64,000 nucleotides of DNA from Candidatus Brocadia sp. WS118 (GTDB lineage: Bacteria; Planctomycetota; Brocadiia; Brocadiales; Brocadiaceae), in contig PHFX01000002.1 in NCBI GenBank assembly GCA_007618135.1, positions 62,001 to 126,000 on the forward strand, written 5' to 3'. The stretch's first letter is position 1. Each line of letters starts with the position of its first letter. Positions 52,841 to 61,908 of the stretch are shown here, piece after piece. The notes beneath the pieces are model-generated. The model was not told the DNA's origin and did not search any database. It worked only from the letters and a program-made list of their open reading frames with translations. A program made the position numbers and the translations under genes.

Positions 52841-54157
52841 ATGTCGATATTGTTTGACGCCGCATATGTAACAGCGCTTACCGTGGGTTCGCCATATTTT
52901 TTTTTAAAATTCATTGTTAGCGAACGTTATCGGTCTGGTTTCGCGCAGCGTTTGGGTTTGGTTGGCTTAAGGAGAGGAGAAAAACCTTGTATCTGGATTC
53001 ATTGTGCCTCTGTTGGAGAGGTCTTGATGGTAAAAACACTTGTAAATTCCATTGAAAAAGAGTTTAATAATTTGGATATCGTTGTTTCAACCAACACCAA
53101 CACGGGATGGTCTGTCGCAAAAAGGTGTTTTGATAACAAGAAGATTTTTTATTTCCCTCTTGATCTGAGCTGGGTGGTCAATAAGGTGCTGAGCGCCATA
53201 CAACCGATTTGTGTGATATTGGTTGAACTGGAGATATGGCCCAATTTTTTGATAAGCACGGCAAAGATGCGTATTCCTGTCGTGTTGCTGAATGCCAGAA
53301 TATCTGAAAAGTCGCTGAAATGGTACCGTGTGCTCAGAAAGATCTCAAAGGAGTTCTTTGAGAGTTTGACAAGCGAGGAGAATATTTTTTGCGCAAGGAC
53401 CGGGACAGATGCCACCCGTCTTATGAATTTAGGTATCCCGGAGTCACAAGTTTGTATTACCGGAAATATGAAATTTGATAATCTTGTGACTGGTGTCCCG
53501 GAAGACACAAAAAAAGGGTTGTTAGCCCTCTTTGAGATTGACAAAGAGGATAAGGTGATTGTCTGCGGCAGTACCCACGAAGGTGAAGAAATGGTTATGC
53601 TAAAAATGTTCGGTCGCCTTAGGGAGAAGATTAAGAAATTAAGACTCGTTTTAGTGCCTCGACATATTGAAAGGGTGAATGAGATCGTGAAACTCATTGA
53701 ATCTTTCAGGTATCGGTGTGTCAGAAAAACTTCCCTTGATAAGGGGGAAAAGATAGGCGCAAAGAAAGAAGAAGCGGTTATCCTTGTCGATACGATAGGG
53801 GAATTGCAAACCACGTACAGTATTGCTGATTGTGTTTTTGTGGGGAAGAGCCTGGTTCCGCAGGGTGGGCAGAATATGATGGAACCGGCAGGACTTGCCA
53901 GGCCGGTCATTGTCGGTCCTCACACGTTTAATTTTGCAGAGGAGACGCGATTACTCAAAGAAGCCGATGCGATAGCAGTTGTTCAGGATGAACCGGCGCT
54001 CGTGGATAAAATGATCTATTTGCTGGAGCATCAGGATGAGGCAAGAGAGATGGGCGAGAGGGCACAATCGGTGGTAATAAAGCAGAGAGGCGCCACCGAG
54101 CGTAATATACAGGTATTAAGGAAAATTTTCTTGAAGGAGAGGACAGTATCAGTATGA
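52841..54157 (+). CDS. waaA: 3-deoxy-D-manno-octulosonic-acid (Kdo) transferase
   Basis: 438 aa GT30-family enzyme that adds Kdo to lipid A precursor at the inner face of the inner membrane. Blocks: [69 protein letters not shown]-like, [20 protein letters not shown]. It begins 70 nt after secA. Its stop overlaps the metK start by 4 nt (ATGA). Confidence 0.94.
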   Translation: MSILFDAAYVTALTVGSPYFFLKFIVSERYRSGFAQRLGLVGLRRGEKPCIWIHCASVGEVLMVKTLVNSIEKEFNNLDIVVSTNTNTGWSVAKRCFDNKKIFYFPLDLSWVVNKVLSAIQPICVILVELEIWPNFLISTAKMRIPVVLLNARISEKSLKWYRVLRKISKEFFESLTSEENIFCARTGTDATRLMNLGIPESQVCITGNMKFDNLVTGVPEDTKKGLLALFEIDKEDKVIVCGSTHEGEEMVMLKMFGRLREKIKKLRLVLVPRHIERVNEIVKLIESFRYRCVRKTSLDKGEKIGAKKEEAVILVDTIGELQTTYSIADCVFVGKSLVPQGGQNMMEPAGLARPVIVGPHTFNFAEETRLLKEADAIAVVQDEPALVDKMIYLLEHQDEAREMGERAQSVVIKQRGATERNIQVLRKIFLKERTVSV

Positions 54158-55323
54158 AGAAAGGAAGGCATTTATTTACCTCAGAATCAGTATCTATGGG
54201 GCACCCGGATAAGGTCGCTGACCAGATATCTGATGCCGTGTTAGATGCAATGCTTGAACAGGATCCGATGAGCAGGGTAGCATGCGAAACCTTGGTGACG
54301 ACAGGGGTTGCCTTTGTTGCGGGAGAATTTACGACAAAGGCCAATGTGAATATTCCTGATATCGTAAGACACACCATAAAAGAAATTGGTTATGGTGATG
54401 CGTCGATAGGATTCGATTATAACACGTGCGCTGTTATCACCAGTATTGGCAAACAATCTCCGGATATCTCGCAGGGTGTGTCTGAAGGTGAGGGTCTTCA
54501 TAAGGAACAAGGCGCCGGTGATCAGGGCATGATGTTTGGTTATGCCTGCAATGACACACCGGAACTGATGCCTCTTCCTATCATGCTGGCTCACCGGATT
54601 ATTATAAAACATGCTGAATTAAGACAGGGCGGGAATTTGAAATATCTACGTCCCGATGCAAAATCTCAGGTAACGGTAGAATATGAAGACCATAAACCCA
54701 TCCGGGTACATACCGTAGTGGTTTCAACCCAACACGCACCGGATGTAAAATATGAAACGATTAAAGAAGATATGATTGAAAAAGTGGTAAAACAAGTGAT
54801 TCCGGCAAACTTGCTGGATAGTAAAACAATTTACCATATAAACCCGACGGGGCGTTTTGTCATCGGTGGTCCTCAGGGAGATTGTGGCCTGACAGGACGG
54901 AAGATCATCGTGGACACGTACGGTGGCTGGGGACGTCACGGTGGCGGGGCTTTTTCGGGAAAAGATCCAACGAAGGTTGATCGAAGCGCCTGCTACGCTG
55001 CCCGACATGTCGCAAAGAACGTGGTGGCTTCCGGTCTTGCGGATCGGTGTGAGGCACAGGTGGCCTATGCCATTGGTGTGGCGAAACCCCTTGCCCTTCA
55101 CATTACTACGGAAGGCACCGGCAAGATTCCCGATGAAAAGCTTACTCAAATTTGCGAAAAGGTTTTTGATATGACGCCGAGGGGTATCATTGACCGGCTT
55201 AAGCTAAGAAGACCGATTTATAAACTTACCGCCCGGCACGGCCATTTTGGTCGTTCTGAAGACACGTTTACCTGGGAAAAGACTGACATGGTGGATGCCC
55301 TGCGAAAGGCTGCGGGTGTTTAA
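54154..55323 (+). CDS. metK: S-adenosylmethionine synthetase
   Basis: 389 aa. [40 protein letters not shown] (with the GAGDQG loop), and [20 protein letters not shown] (shown in part: [14 protein letters not shown]) are diagnostic. It makes SAM from methionine and ATP. ahcY lies 200 bp downstream, so the two ends of the methyl cycle are close together. Confidence 0.98.
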   Translation: MKKGRHLFTSESVSMGHPDKVADQISDAVLDAMLEQDPMSRVACETLVTTGVAFVAGEFTTKANVNIPDIVRHTIKEIGYGDASIGFDYNTCAVITSIGKQSPDISQGVSEGEGLHKEQGAGDQGMMFGYACNDTPELMPLPIMLAHRIIIKHAELRQGGNLKYLRPDAKSQVTVEYEDHKPIRVHTVVVSTQHAPDVKYETIKEDMIEKVVKQVIPANLLDSKTIYHINPTGRFVIGGPQGDCGLTGRKIIVDTYGGWGRHGGGAFSGKDPTKVDRSACYAARHVAKNVVASGLADRCEAQVAYAIGVAKPLALHITTEGTGKIPDEKLTQICEKVFDMTPRGIIDRLKLRRPIYKLTARHGHFGRSEDTFTWEKTDMVDALRKAAGV

Positions 55324-55381
55324 AATTAAGTAATAATTCACCGCAGAGGGCGCAAAGAACGCAAAGAAAAAAAGAAGATGA

Positions 55382-55444
55382 GAGACTGGGAAGATGTGAA
55401 GTTGGGAAACTCAACCTCACAGCCTCTTAACTTCCCAGTCTCTC
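55382..55444. terminator. Large hairpin between metK and ahcY
   Basis: AGAGACTGGGAAG and CTTCCCAGTCTCT form a 13-bp perfect stem around a ~38-nt loop with a smaller inverted repeat (GTTG..CAAC). It is flanked by CACCGCAGAGGGCGCAAAG and CTCTGCAGTGAG, a repeat-like context. There is no clear T-run; it may be a repeat rather than a terminator. Confidence 0.5.
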
Positions 55445-55502
55445 TTGGTTTCTTTGCTGCCTCAGTGTTCTCTGCAGTGAGTTAAGGGTTTAAAAATACT
55501 AA

Positions 55503-56783
<1,281 letters not shown>

Positions 56784-56812
56784 CACAGAAAGGGCAGAAT
56801 GTAAGTATTTTA

Positions 56813-56874
56813 GATTTACGATTTTGGATTTTGGGATTTAAAATTGTAAATCGTAAATCATAAATCGTAAATTT
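56813..56874. repeat. AT-rich inverted repeat before the DUF1015 gene
   Basis: GATTTACGATTT at 56813-56824 is inverted as AAATCGTAAATC at 56848-56859 and again, nearly exactly, at 56863-56874. It ends 3 nt before the next gene, so it occupies the ribosome-binding region; a regulatory role is possible but not shown. Confidence 0.5.
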
Positions 56875-56877
56875 CCT

Positions 56878-58194
56878 ATGGCTATTATAAAACCGTTTCG
56901 GGGGTTACGGTATAACCAAGACATCATTGCCGACATGTCGTCCGTTATGACGCCGCCGTATGATGTCATTTCACCTCAGGAACGGGAGCGGTATTATCAG
57001 ATTCACCCGAATAACATCATCCGGTTGGATTTCGGAAAGGATCTTCCCGGAGATTCGGAAAAAGCCAACAAATATACCCGCGCCGCGGAGTATCTCCATG
57101 CATGGAGGACAAATGGCACCCTCAAACAAGAAGATGTCCCTGCAATTTATATGTACGACCAGGAATTTTTGTCCGGTAACAAATGGCTGACCCGGAGAGG
57201 CTTCATTGCATTAGTAAAACTGGAACCCTTTGACAAAGGGTCCATTTACCCGCATGAACAAACACTCCCTGGTCCGAAGGCGGACCGATTAAAACTTACC
57301 CAGTCGTGCCGGGCAAACCTGAGTTCTATCTTTGCCCTTTTCCCTGATGAGAACAATGAAATTGATGCTGATTTATTAACCATGACAGCCACAAAGCCTG
57401 AAATGGATTTTGCAGACGATACGGGGGTAAAGAATAGGCTTTGGGTAGTCAGGGAAAAACAGATGATCGATCGGTTGGTTGCCCGTATGAAGGAAAAACC
57501 TCTGTTTATTGCAGATGGACACCATCGGTATGAAACGGCATTGGTCTATAAGGAACAGATGCAGAAAGAAAATGGCAATCCGCGGGGCGATTTGCCTTCC
57601 GATTACGTAATGATGGTGTGCGTGTCGATGAATAATAACGGTTTGAAGATACTTCCAGCGCACCGGCTGGTACGCAATATAAAAGACTATCGCCTCGACC
57701 ATATTTTAAAGTCATTACGGGAGTCTTTTAAGGTCGAACTGTTAGGCAAGGGGTGTAAGATAGAGGAGTTTATGGCAAGTCTCAACAATGAAACTGAAGG
57801 CCATGCCTTTGTCATGTATGCGGGACAGGAAGATACCTATTATAAATTGCGGCTCAGCAATGAAAAATTGCTTGATACAGTATTCGCCAATGATCATCCC
57901 GAATGGAGGCATCTGGATGCAGGTATCCTTCACGGCGTGATTATCAACAAGATATTGGATATAAATTTTAGCGATGTGACCTTGAAAGATTACGTAAAAT
58001 ATGTAAAGGATGAAGCGGATGCTGTCTCTTTGGTGAGATCTGGCCAGTATCAATTGGCGTTTTTTCTCAATCCCACGCGTATTGAACAAGTAAGGGAAAT
58101 TGCCGTGGCGCGCAAGGTTATGCCCCCCAAGTCGACCTATTTTTATCCGAAGCTAATAACCGGCATTGTGATAAATAGCCTGAATTCTATTTAA
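56878..58194 (+). CDS. DUF1015 family protein
   Basis: 438 aa, soluble. The start PFRGLRYNQDIIADMSSVMT and the blocks TPPYDVIS, NIIRLDFGKD, GSIYPHEQTLPGPKADRL, FIADGHHRYETAL and FFLNPTR are diagnostic for DUF1015. The function is unknown. It lies between ahcY and the CODH/ACS cluster; in several anaerobes it clusters with one-carbon or amino-acid genes. No membrane segment or signal peptide is seen. Confidence 0.85.
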   Translation: MAIIKPFRGLRYNQDIIADMSSVMTPPYDVISPQERERYYQIHPNNIIRLDFGKDLPGDSEKANKYTRAAEYLHAWRTNGTLKQEDVPAIYMYDQEFLSGNKWLTRRGFIALVKLEPFDKGSIYPHEQTLPGPKADRLKLTQSCRANLSSIFALFPDENNEIDADLLTMTATKPEMDFADDTGVKNRLWVVREKQMIDRLVARMKEKPLFIADGHHRYETALVYKEQMQKENGNPRGDLPSDYVMMVCVSMNNNGLKILPAHRLVRNIKDYRLDHILKSLRESFKVELLGKGCKIEEFMASLNNETEGHAFVMYAGQEDTYYKLRLSNEKLLDTVFANDHPEWRHLDAGILHGVIINKILDINFSDVTLKDYVKYVKDEADAVSLVRSGQYQLAFFLNPTRIEQVREIAVARKVMPPKSTYFYPKLITGIVINSLNSI

Positions 58195-58418
58195 CGCTAT
58201 TCAGCTTGCATTGCGTCTTTCTCTGAAAGATGTCTCTCTTATTTCAAGAGACAAGGAATTCCATGGTATTTCCAAAAAATTCACCCCGTCGTATACCCCG
58301 GAAGAGTTCCTATCTGTTTATCCTTTATCAAATTTTAAAAGACGCATCCGTTAAATTGATAATAAACAATTTCCCGAAAACTTGTGCTCCCGTAAAAAGC
58401 AAGGTTGCCTGTTCTCAT

Positions 58419-58475
58419 GTAGCCACGGGTTTTACAACCGCGAATCTCTTTGTAGTCGCACGGCTTTAGCCTGCG
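58419..58475. repeat. Two tandem GTAG-type REP units
   Basis: GTAGCCACGGGTTTTACAAC (58419 on) and GTAGTCGCACGGCTTTAGCC (58452 on) are each 24 nt: GTAG followed by a small hairpin with CGG..CCG arms. They are direct repeats 9 bp apart, the usual REP layout. Confidence 0.6.
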
Positions 58476-58592
58476 TATATGCAGTAATATGCGTAGCAAT
58501 AGATTTTGCGGTTACCAGTTACGTGTACACGGTGTAGCATACCCAAAAAAGCGCACCCTAAAGGGATGTGGCCACACCCCGGAAAACAAAAA

Positions 58593-58639
58593 AGCCTTAC
58601 TGTAAAGAGATTCATGTAAACATCTTTGACAGTAAGGCT
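58593..58639 (-). terminator. Hairpin with leftward T-run
   Basis: AGCCTTACTGTAAAGA and its inverse TCTTTGACAGTAAGGCT (one bulge) flank a ~14-nt loop. On the minus strand the stem is followed by TTTTTTGTTTT, as in an intrinsic terminator; on the plus strand there is no T-run. No leftward gene ends here, so it may only be a palindrome. Confidence 0.4.
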
Positions 58640-58750
58640 ATCTTTCTAAACCTATTCCCCAGGAAAATAAAGGACTTTTGTTGTCCCCGTATACTTCCTC
58701 ATACCCCTGAAAGATACAGAAATGTGAGATTTAACATCATTTGAAATTTT

Positions 58751-58899
58751 GTAACAATTTAGTTTTTTGAAAATTTCCAATAATTGCAATATTTGTCGTG
58801 CAGGGTAGGGGCGAAGCATTTGCCCGTTTTGGTATGAATGCGTTCATGACAATTATAGCAAATGCTTCGCCCCTACTTTTTAAAAAACTAAATTGTTAC
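58751..58899. mobile_element. 149-bp MITE-like element, copy 2, with 8-bp target duplication
   Basis: The same ends as copy 1 (GTAACAATTTAGTTTTTTGA and its inverse) and the same inner inverted repeat GTAGGGGCGAAGCATTTGCC / GCAAATGCTTCGCCCCTAC. The 8-mer GAAATTTT lies directly outside both ends (58743-58750 and 58900-58907), as expected of a target-site duplication. It sits 95 bp upstream of cooC. Confidence 0.88.
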
Positions 58900-58993
58900 G
58901 AAATTTTCTTATGCAAATATTTTGTAATCTATGATAAAATTACTAAATTGTAATGATTACATAAATCAACTGAGAGGTAAAGGTGACAATATC

Positions 58994-59770
58994 ATGAAAA
59001 TTGCAGTTTCAGGTAAAGGCGGCGTTGGGAAGACAACCTTTGTTGCTACCCTGGCCAGGGTTTTTGCGGAAAATGGCAAAAAGGTCATTGCAATCGATGC
59101 AGACCCGGTAGCAAATTTGGCAGTAACACTGGGTATAAAAAATGTATCGGAGATCGTTCCGATTAGTCAGATGAAAGAGTTAATCAAAGAGCGTACGGGC
59201 GCTACGTCTGAAGAATATGGAAAATTTTTTCAGTTAAATCCCACGGTTTCCGATCTGCCAGATAAACTCTCCCTGGAACAGGAAGGGATAAAGCTGATGG
59301 TGTTGGGCGCAGTGAAACGCGGAGGGGGAGGCTGTGCATGCCCGGAGAGCGCCTTTTTAAGGACACTGCTGAGTCATTTAATCGTGCAAAGGGATGAAGT
59401 GGTGATTGTTGATATGGAGGCCGGGGTTGAGCACCTGGGACGTGCTACGGTAAAGGCGGTAAATGCACTGATTGTGATTGTAGAGCCTGGTTCCAAGAGT
59501 ATTCAGACCGCCTTCCAGGTTAAAAAACTTGCAGACGATATCGGACTGAAGGCTATTTATGCCGTGGGTAATAAAGTGGCTTCGGATGAACACAGGGCAT
59601 TGATCGAAAAAGGGCTGAATGGGATTCCGGTTTTAGGGTTTATTTCTTATAACGAAAAGGTGCTTGAGTCGGATATTGTGGGAAAGGCGGTCTTTGCAGA
59701 AAACAGTCAGTTGCTGAAGGAAGTCAGGCAGATAAAGAACAATTTGGAAGATTGTACAAAGGGAAAATGA
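58994..59770 (+). CDS. cooC: CO dehydrogenase nickel-insertion/maturation ATPase (CooC-like)
   Basis: 258 aa from ATG 58994, chosen because the family begins MKIAVSGKGGVGKTTFVATL and AAAGGTGA lies upstream; the frame opens earlier at 58931. Deviant Walker A KGGVGKT, IDADPVANLAVTLG and a CxC pair (GGGGCACPES) as in CooC dimers that bind metal. DMEAGVEHLGRATVKAV is the Walker B/switch block. It stands just before the CODH gene, which it should mature. Confidence 0.87.
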   Translation: MKIAVSGKGGVGKTTFVATLARVFAENGKKVIAIDADPVANLAVTLGIKNVSEIVPISQMKELIKERTGATSEEYGKFFQLNPTVSDLPDKLSLEQEGIKLMVLGAVKRGGGGCACPESAFLRTLLSHLIVQRDEVVIVDMEAGVEHLGRATVKAVNALIVIVEPGSKSIQTAFQVKKLADDIGLKAIYAVGNKVASDEHRALIEKGLNGIPVLGFISYNEKVLESDIVGKAVFAENSQLLKEVRQIKNNLEDCTKGK

Positions 59771-59786
59771 CGGGTTACATTTTTTC

Positions 59787-59814
59787 TTGATTTAAATCTA
59801 TTTCTATTTATAAT
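59787..59814 (+). promoter_or_regulatory. Promoter of the CODH/ACS genes
   Basis: TTGATT (59787-59792), 16-bp spacer, TATAAT (59809-59814). The ~100-nt leader contains a perfect hairpin TACCGCAGGCAACTGCGGTA (59828-59847) and a second weaker one with GCCGG/CCGGC arms (about 59857-59889). Confidence 0.55.
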
Positions 59815-59924
59815 AGTTTGTTCTATTTACCGCAGGCAACTGCGGTAGATAGTCAGGCTTGCCGGATAAGTAAGCAGTTCCGGCTGGCATGGTATTTATG
59901 AACCTTGTAAAGGAGGGGAATAAG

Positions 59925-61886
59925 ATGGAAGAGAAGAAAAAAACTGCAGACGAGATCATGCTGGATCGTATGAAAGAAATGAAAGTGGAGACCATGTATG
60001 ATCGGTATCAGGCGCAGCTTCCGCAATGTGGCTATGGAAGTCTTGCGCTGTGCTGCCGGCACTGTAATTATGGTCCGTGTAATATTGATCCTTTCGGAAA
60101 AGGCCCGAAGAAGGGTGTGTGCGGCGCTGACGCAAATACCTTTGCAGCGAGGCATTTCCTGCGTATGAGTGGCGCCGGTACGGCATGTCATTCGGATCAC
60201 GCGCGCGCTGCTGCCCATTTGCTGGTTGCTACGGCACGCGGCGAGGCTCCCGGCTACCGGATTAAAGACGTTGAGAAGCTGATGATGGTTGCCGGGTGTT
60301 TTGGAGTGAAGACGAAGGATCGTAAGATCAATGAAATTGCTGAAGAAGTCGGTGAGATGGCGCTGATGGAATTTGGGAAACCATACGGTACTCTGTTGTT
60401 CCTGAAGAGGGCGCCGGAAGCACGCCAAAAAATATGGGAAAAATTAGGTATTGCCCCACGGGCAATTGATCGCGAGGTCACGGAAAGTCTGCACCGAACC
60501 GGAATGGGCGGCGATCAGGATTACCGGAACCTTACCTTGCAGGCCATGCGGGTAGCTTTGGCGGATGGCTGGGGTGGTTGTATGATAGCGACCGAGCTGC
60601 AGGATATTATGTTTGGCACCCCAAAACCTACGGCAGGAAGGTCCAATCTGGGCGTTATCAAGAAAGATCACATTAATATTATTGTACATGGGCATGAACC
60701 ACAACTTGCTGAGGCCATTGTGCTTGCTTGCAACGAACCGGAAGTTATCAAGGCTGCGCAGGCAACAGGGGCGAAGGGCATTGTGCTTTCCGGTCTGTGT
60801 TGCACTGCCAACGAACTCCTCGTTCGGCATGGAATTCCTATGGCCGGGCATATGACTATCCAGGAGGCTGCTATAGCGACCGGAGCTGTTGAGGCAATGG
60901 TTGTTGATATTCAGTGTGTCATGCAATCACTTGCTGAAGCGGCAAAGTCTTTTCATACGAAACTGATTACTACTCTGTCAAAGGCAAAGATTTTTGGCGC
61001 GGAGCACGTTGAGTTCGAGGAAGAGCATGCCCTTGAATCGGCGAAGAAGATCGTCATGATGGCTGTCGATAATTATAAAAACCGTGACAAAGAAAAGGTG
61101 TTTATCCCAGCCAGCGCAGAGCCGAATCTCGTTGCCGGTTTTAGTCATGAGACGATCAAATATATGCTGGGCGGCAAGTACCGGGCGAGTTACCGCCCGT
61201 TAAATGACAATATTATTAACGGCAGGATCCGCGGTGTTGTGGGTATTGCCGGTTGCACGAGCCCCAAGGCGGGTACATGTGAACCTTCCTATATCAATTT
61301 GGCACGAGAGCTCATTGCAAATAATTTCCTGGTAGTGGCTACGGGTTGCGCTGCAGGGCAATGCGCCTCAGACGGGTTAATGGTTCCTGAAATGAAAGAC
61401 GCCTGCGGCCAGGGGTTGAAAGAGGTATGTGAAGCCGTTGGGATACCGCCGGTGTTACATTCCGGGGCGTGTGTTGACAACAGCCGTATTCTGATTGCCG
61501 TAAGCGAAATGGTGAAGGAGGGCGGTTTAGGAAACGATATCAGTGAATTGCCGGTGGCCGGCGCGTGCACGGAGTGGATGAGTGAAAAGGCAATTGCTAT
61601 CGGGCAATTTCTGGTAGCCTCTGGTATTTATACCGTCTTTGGCATGAATTCTCCGGTGGCGGGCGCACCTGATATGCAAAGGCTGCTGACAAAAGAGATG
61701 GAAGAAATGTGTGGCGCACGATGGGATTTTGAGGCTGATTTAAAGAAGATTGGGAAGATGCTCATGGATCACATCGAAAAGAAGAGAGATGCGCTTGGTA
61801 TCAACGTGAATAAGGAGAGGAAATTGTACGATATGGCTGAGAGAAGGGCGCTCGAAAGGGAGTGCAAGCCAGCAGCACATCATTAA
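59925..61886 (+). CDS. acsA: Carbon monoxide dehydrogenase catalytic subunit
   Basis: 653 aa from ATG 59925 (GGAGGGG at 59912-59918). It interconverts CO2 and CO on a Ni-Fe-S C-cluster and feeds CO to acetyl-CoA synthase. N-terminal cluster cysteines are CGYGSLALCCRHCNYGPC and GVCGAD. Further conserved blocks are VHGHEPQLAEAI, GLCCTANELLVRHG, IAGCTSPKAG, TGCAAGQCASDG and HSGACVDNSR, which carry C-cluster ligands. It is followed by acsB after 22 nt. The bacterial-type CODH/ACS (CooS/AcsA) fits; symbol usage varies. Confidence 0.94.
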   Translation: MEEKKKTADEIMLDRMKEMKVETMYDRYQAQLPQCGYGSLALCCRHCNYGPCNIDPFGKGPKKGVCGADANTFAARHFLRMSGAGTACHSDHARAAAHLLVATARGEAPGYRIKDVEKLMMVAGCFGVKTKDRKINEIAEEVGEMALMEFGKPYGTLLFLKRAPEARQKIWEKLGIAPRAIDREVTESLHRTGMGGDQDYRNLTLQAMRVALADGWGGCMIATELQDIMFGTPKPTAGRSNLGVIKKDHINIIVHGHEPQLAEAIVLACNEPEVIKAAQATGAKGIVLSGLCCTANELLVRHGIPMAGHMTIQEAAIATGAVEAMVVDIQCVMQSLAEAAKSFHTKLITTLSKAKIFGAEHVEFEEEHALESAKKIVMMAVDNYKNRDKEKVFIPASAEPNLVAGFSHETIKYMLGGKYRASYRPLNDNIINGRIRGVVGIAGCTSPKAGTCEPSYINLARELIANNFLVVATGCAAGQCASDGLMVPEMKDACGQGLKEVCEAVGIPPVLHSGACVDNSRILIAVSEMVKEGGLGNDISELPVAGACTEWMSEKAIAIGQFLVASGIYTVFGMNSPVAGAPDMQRLLTKEMEEMCGARWDFEADLKKIGKMLMDHIEKKRDALGINVNKERKLYDMAERRALERECKPAAHH

Positions 61887-61908
61887 AGTGATTTAGAGAG
61901 GTGTTTTT

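Larger units (their letters stand above)
58195..58993. other. 800-bp repeat-rich gap before cooC
   Basis: It contains a REP pair (58419-58475), a hairpin (58593-58639) and a MITE (58751-58899), listed separately. The 79-codon frame from 58230 reads through the REPs and shows no family features. No gene is supported. Confidence 0.6.

Noticed and set aside
58230-58469. 79-codon plus-strand frame before cooC
   Set aside because: It covers REP units, has no ribosome-binding site and shows no domain.
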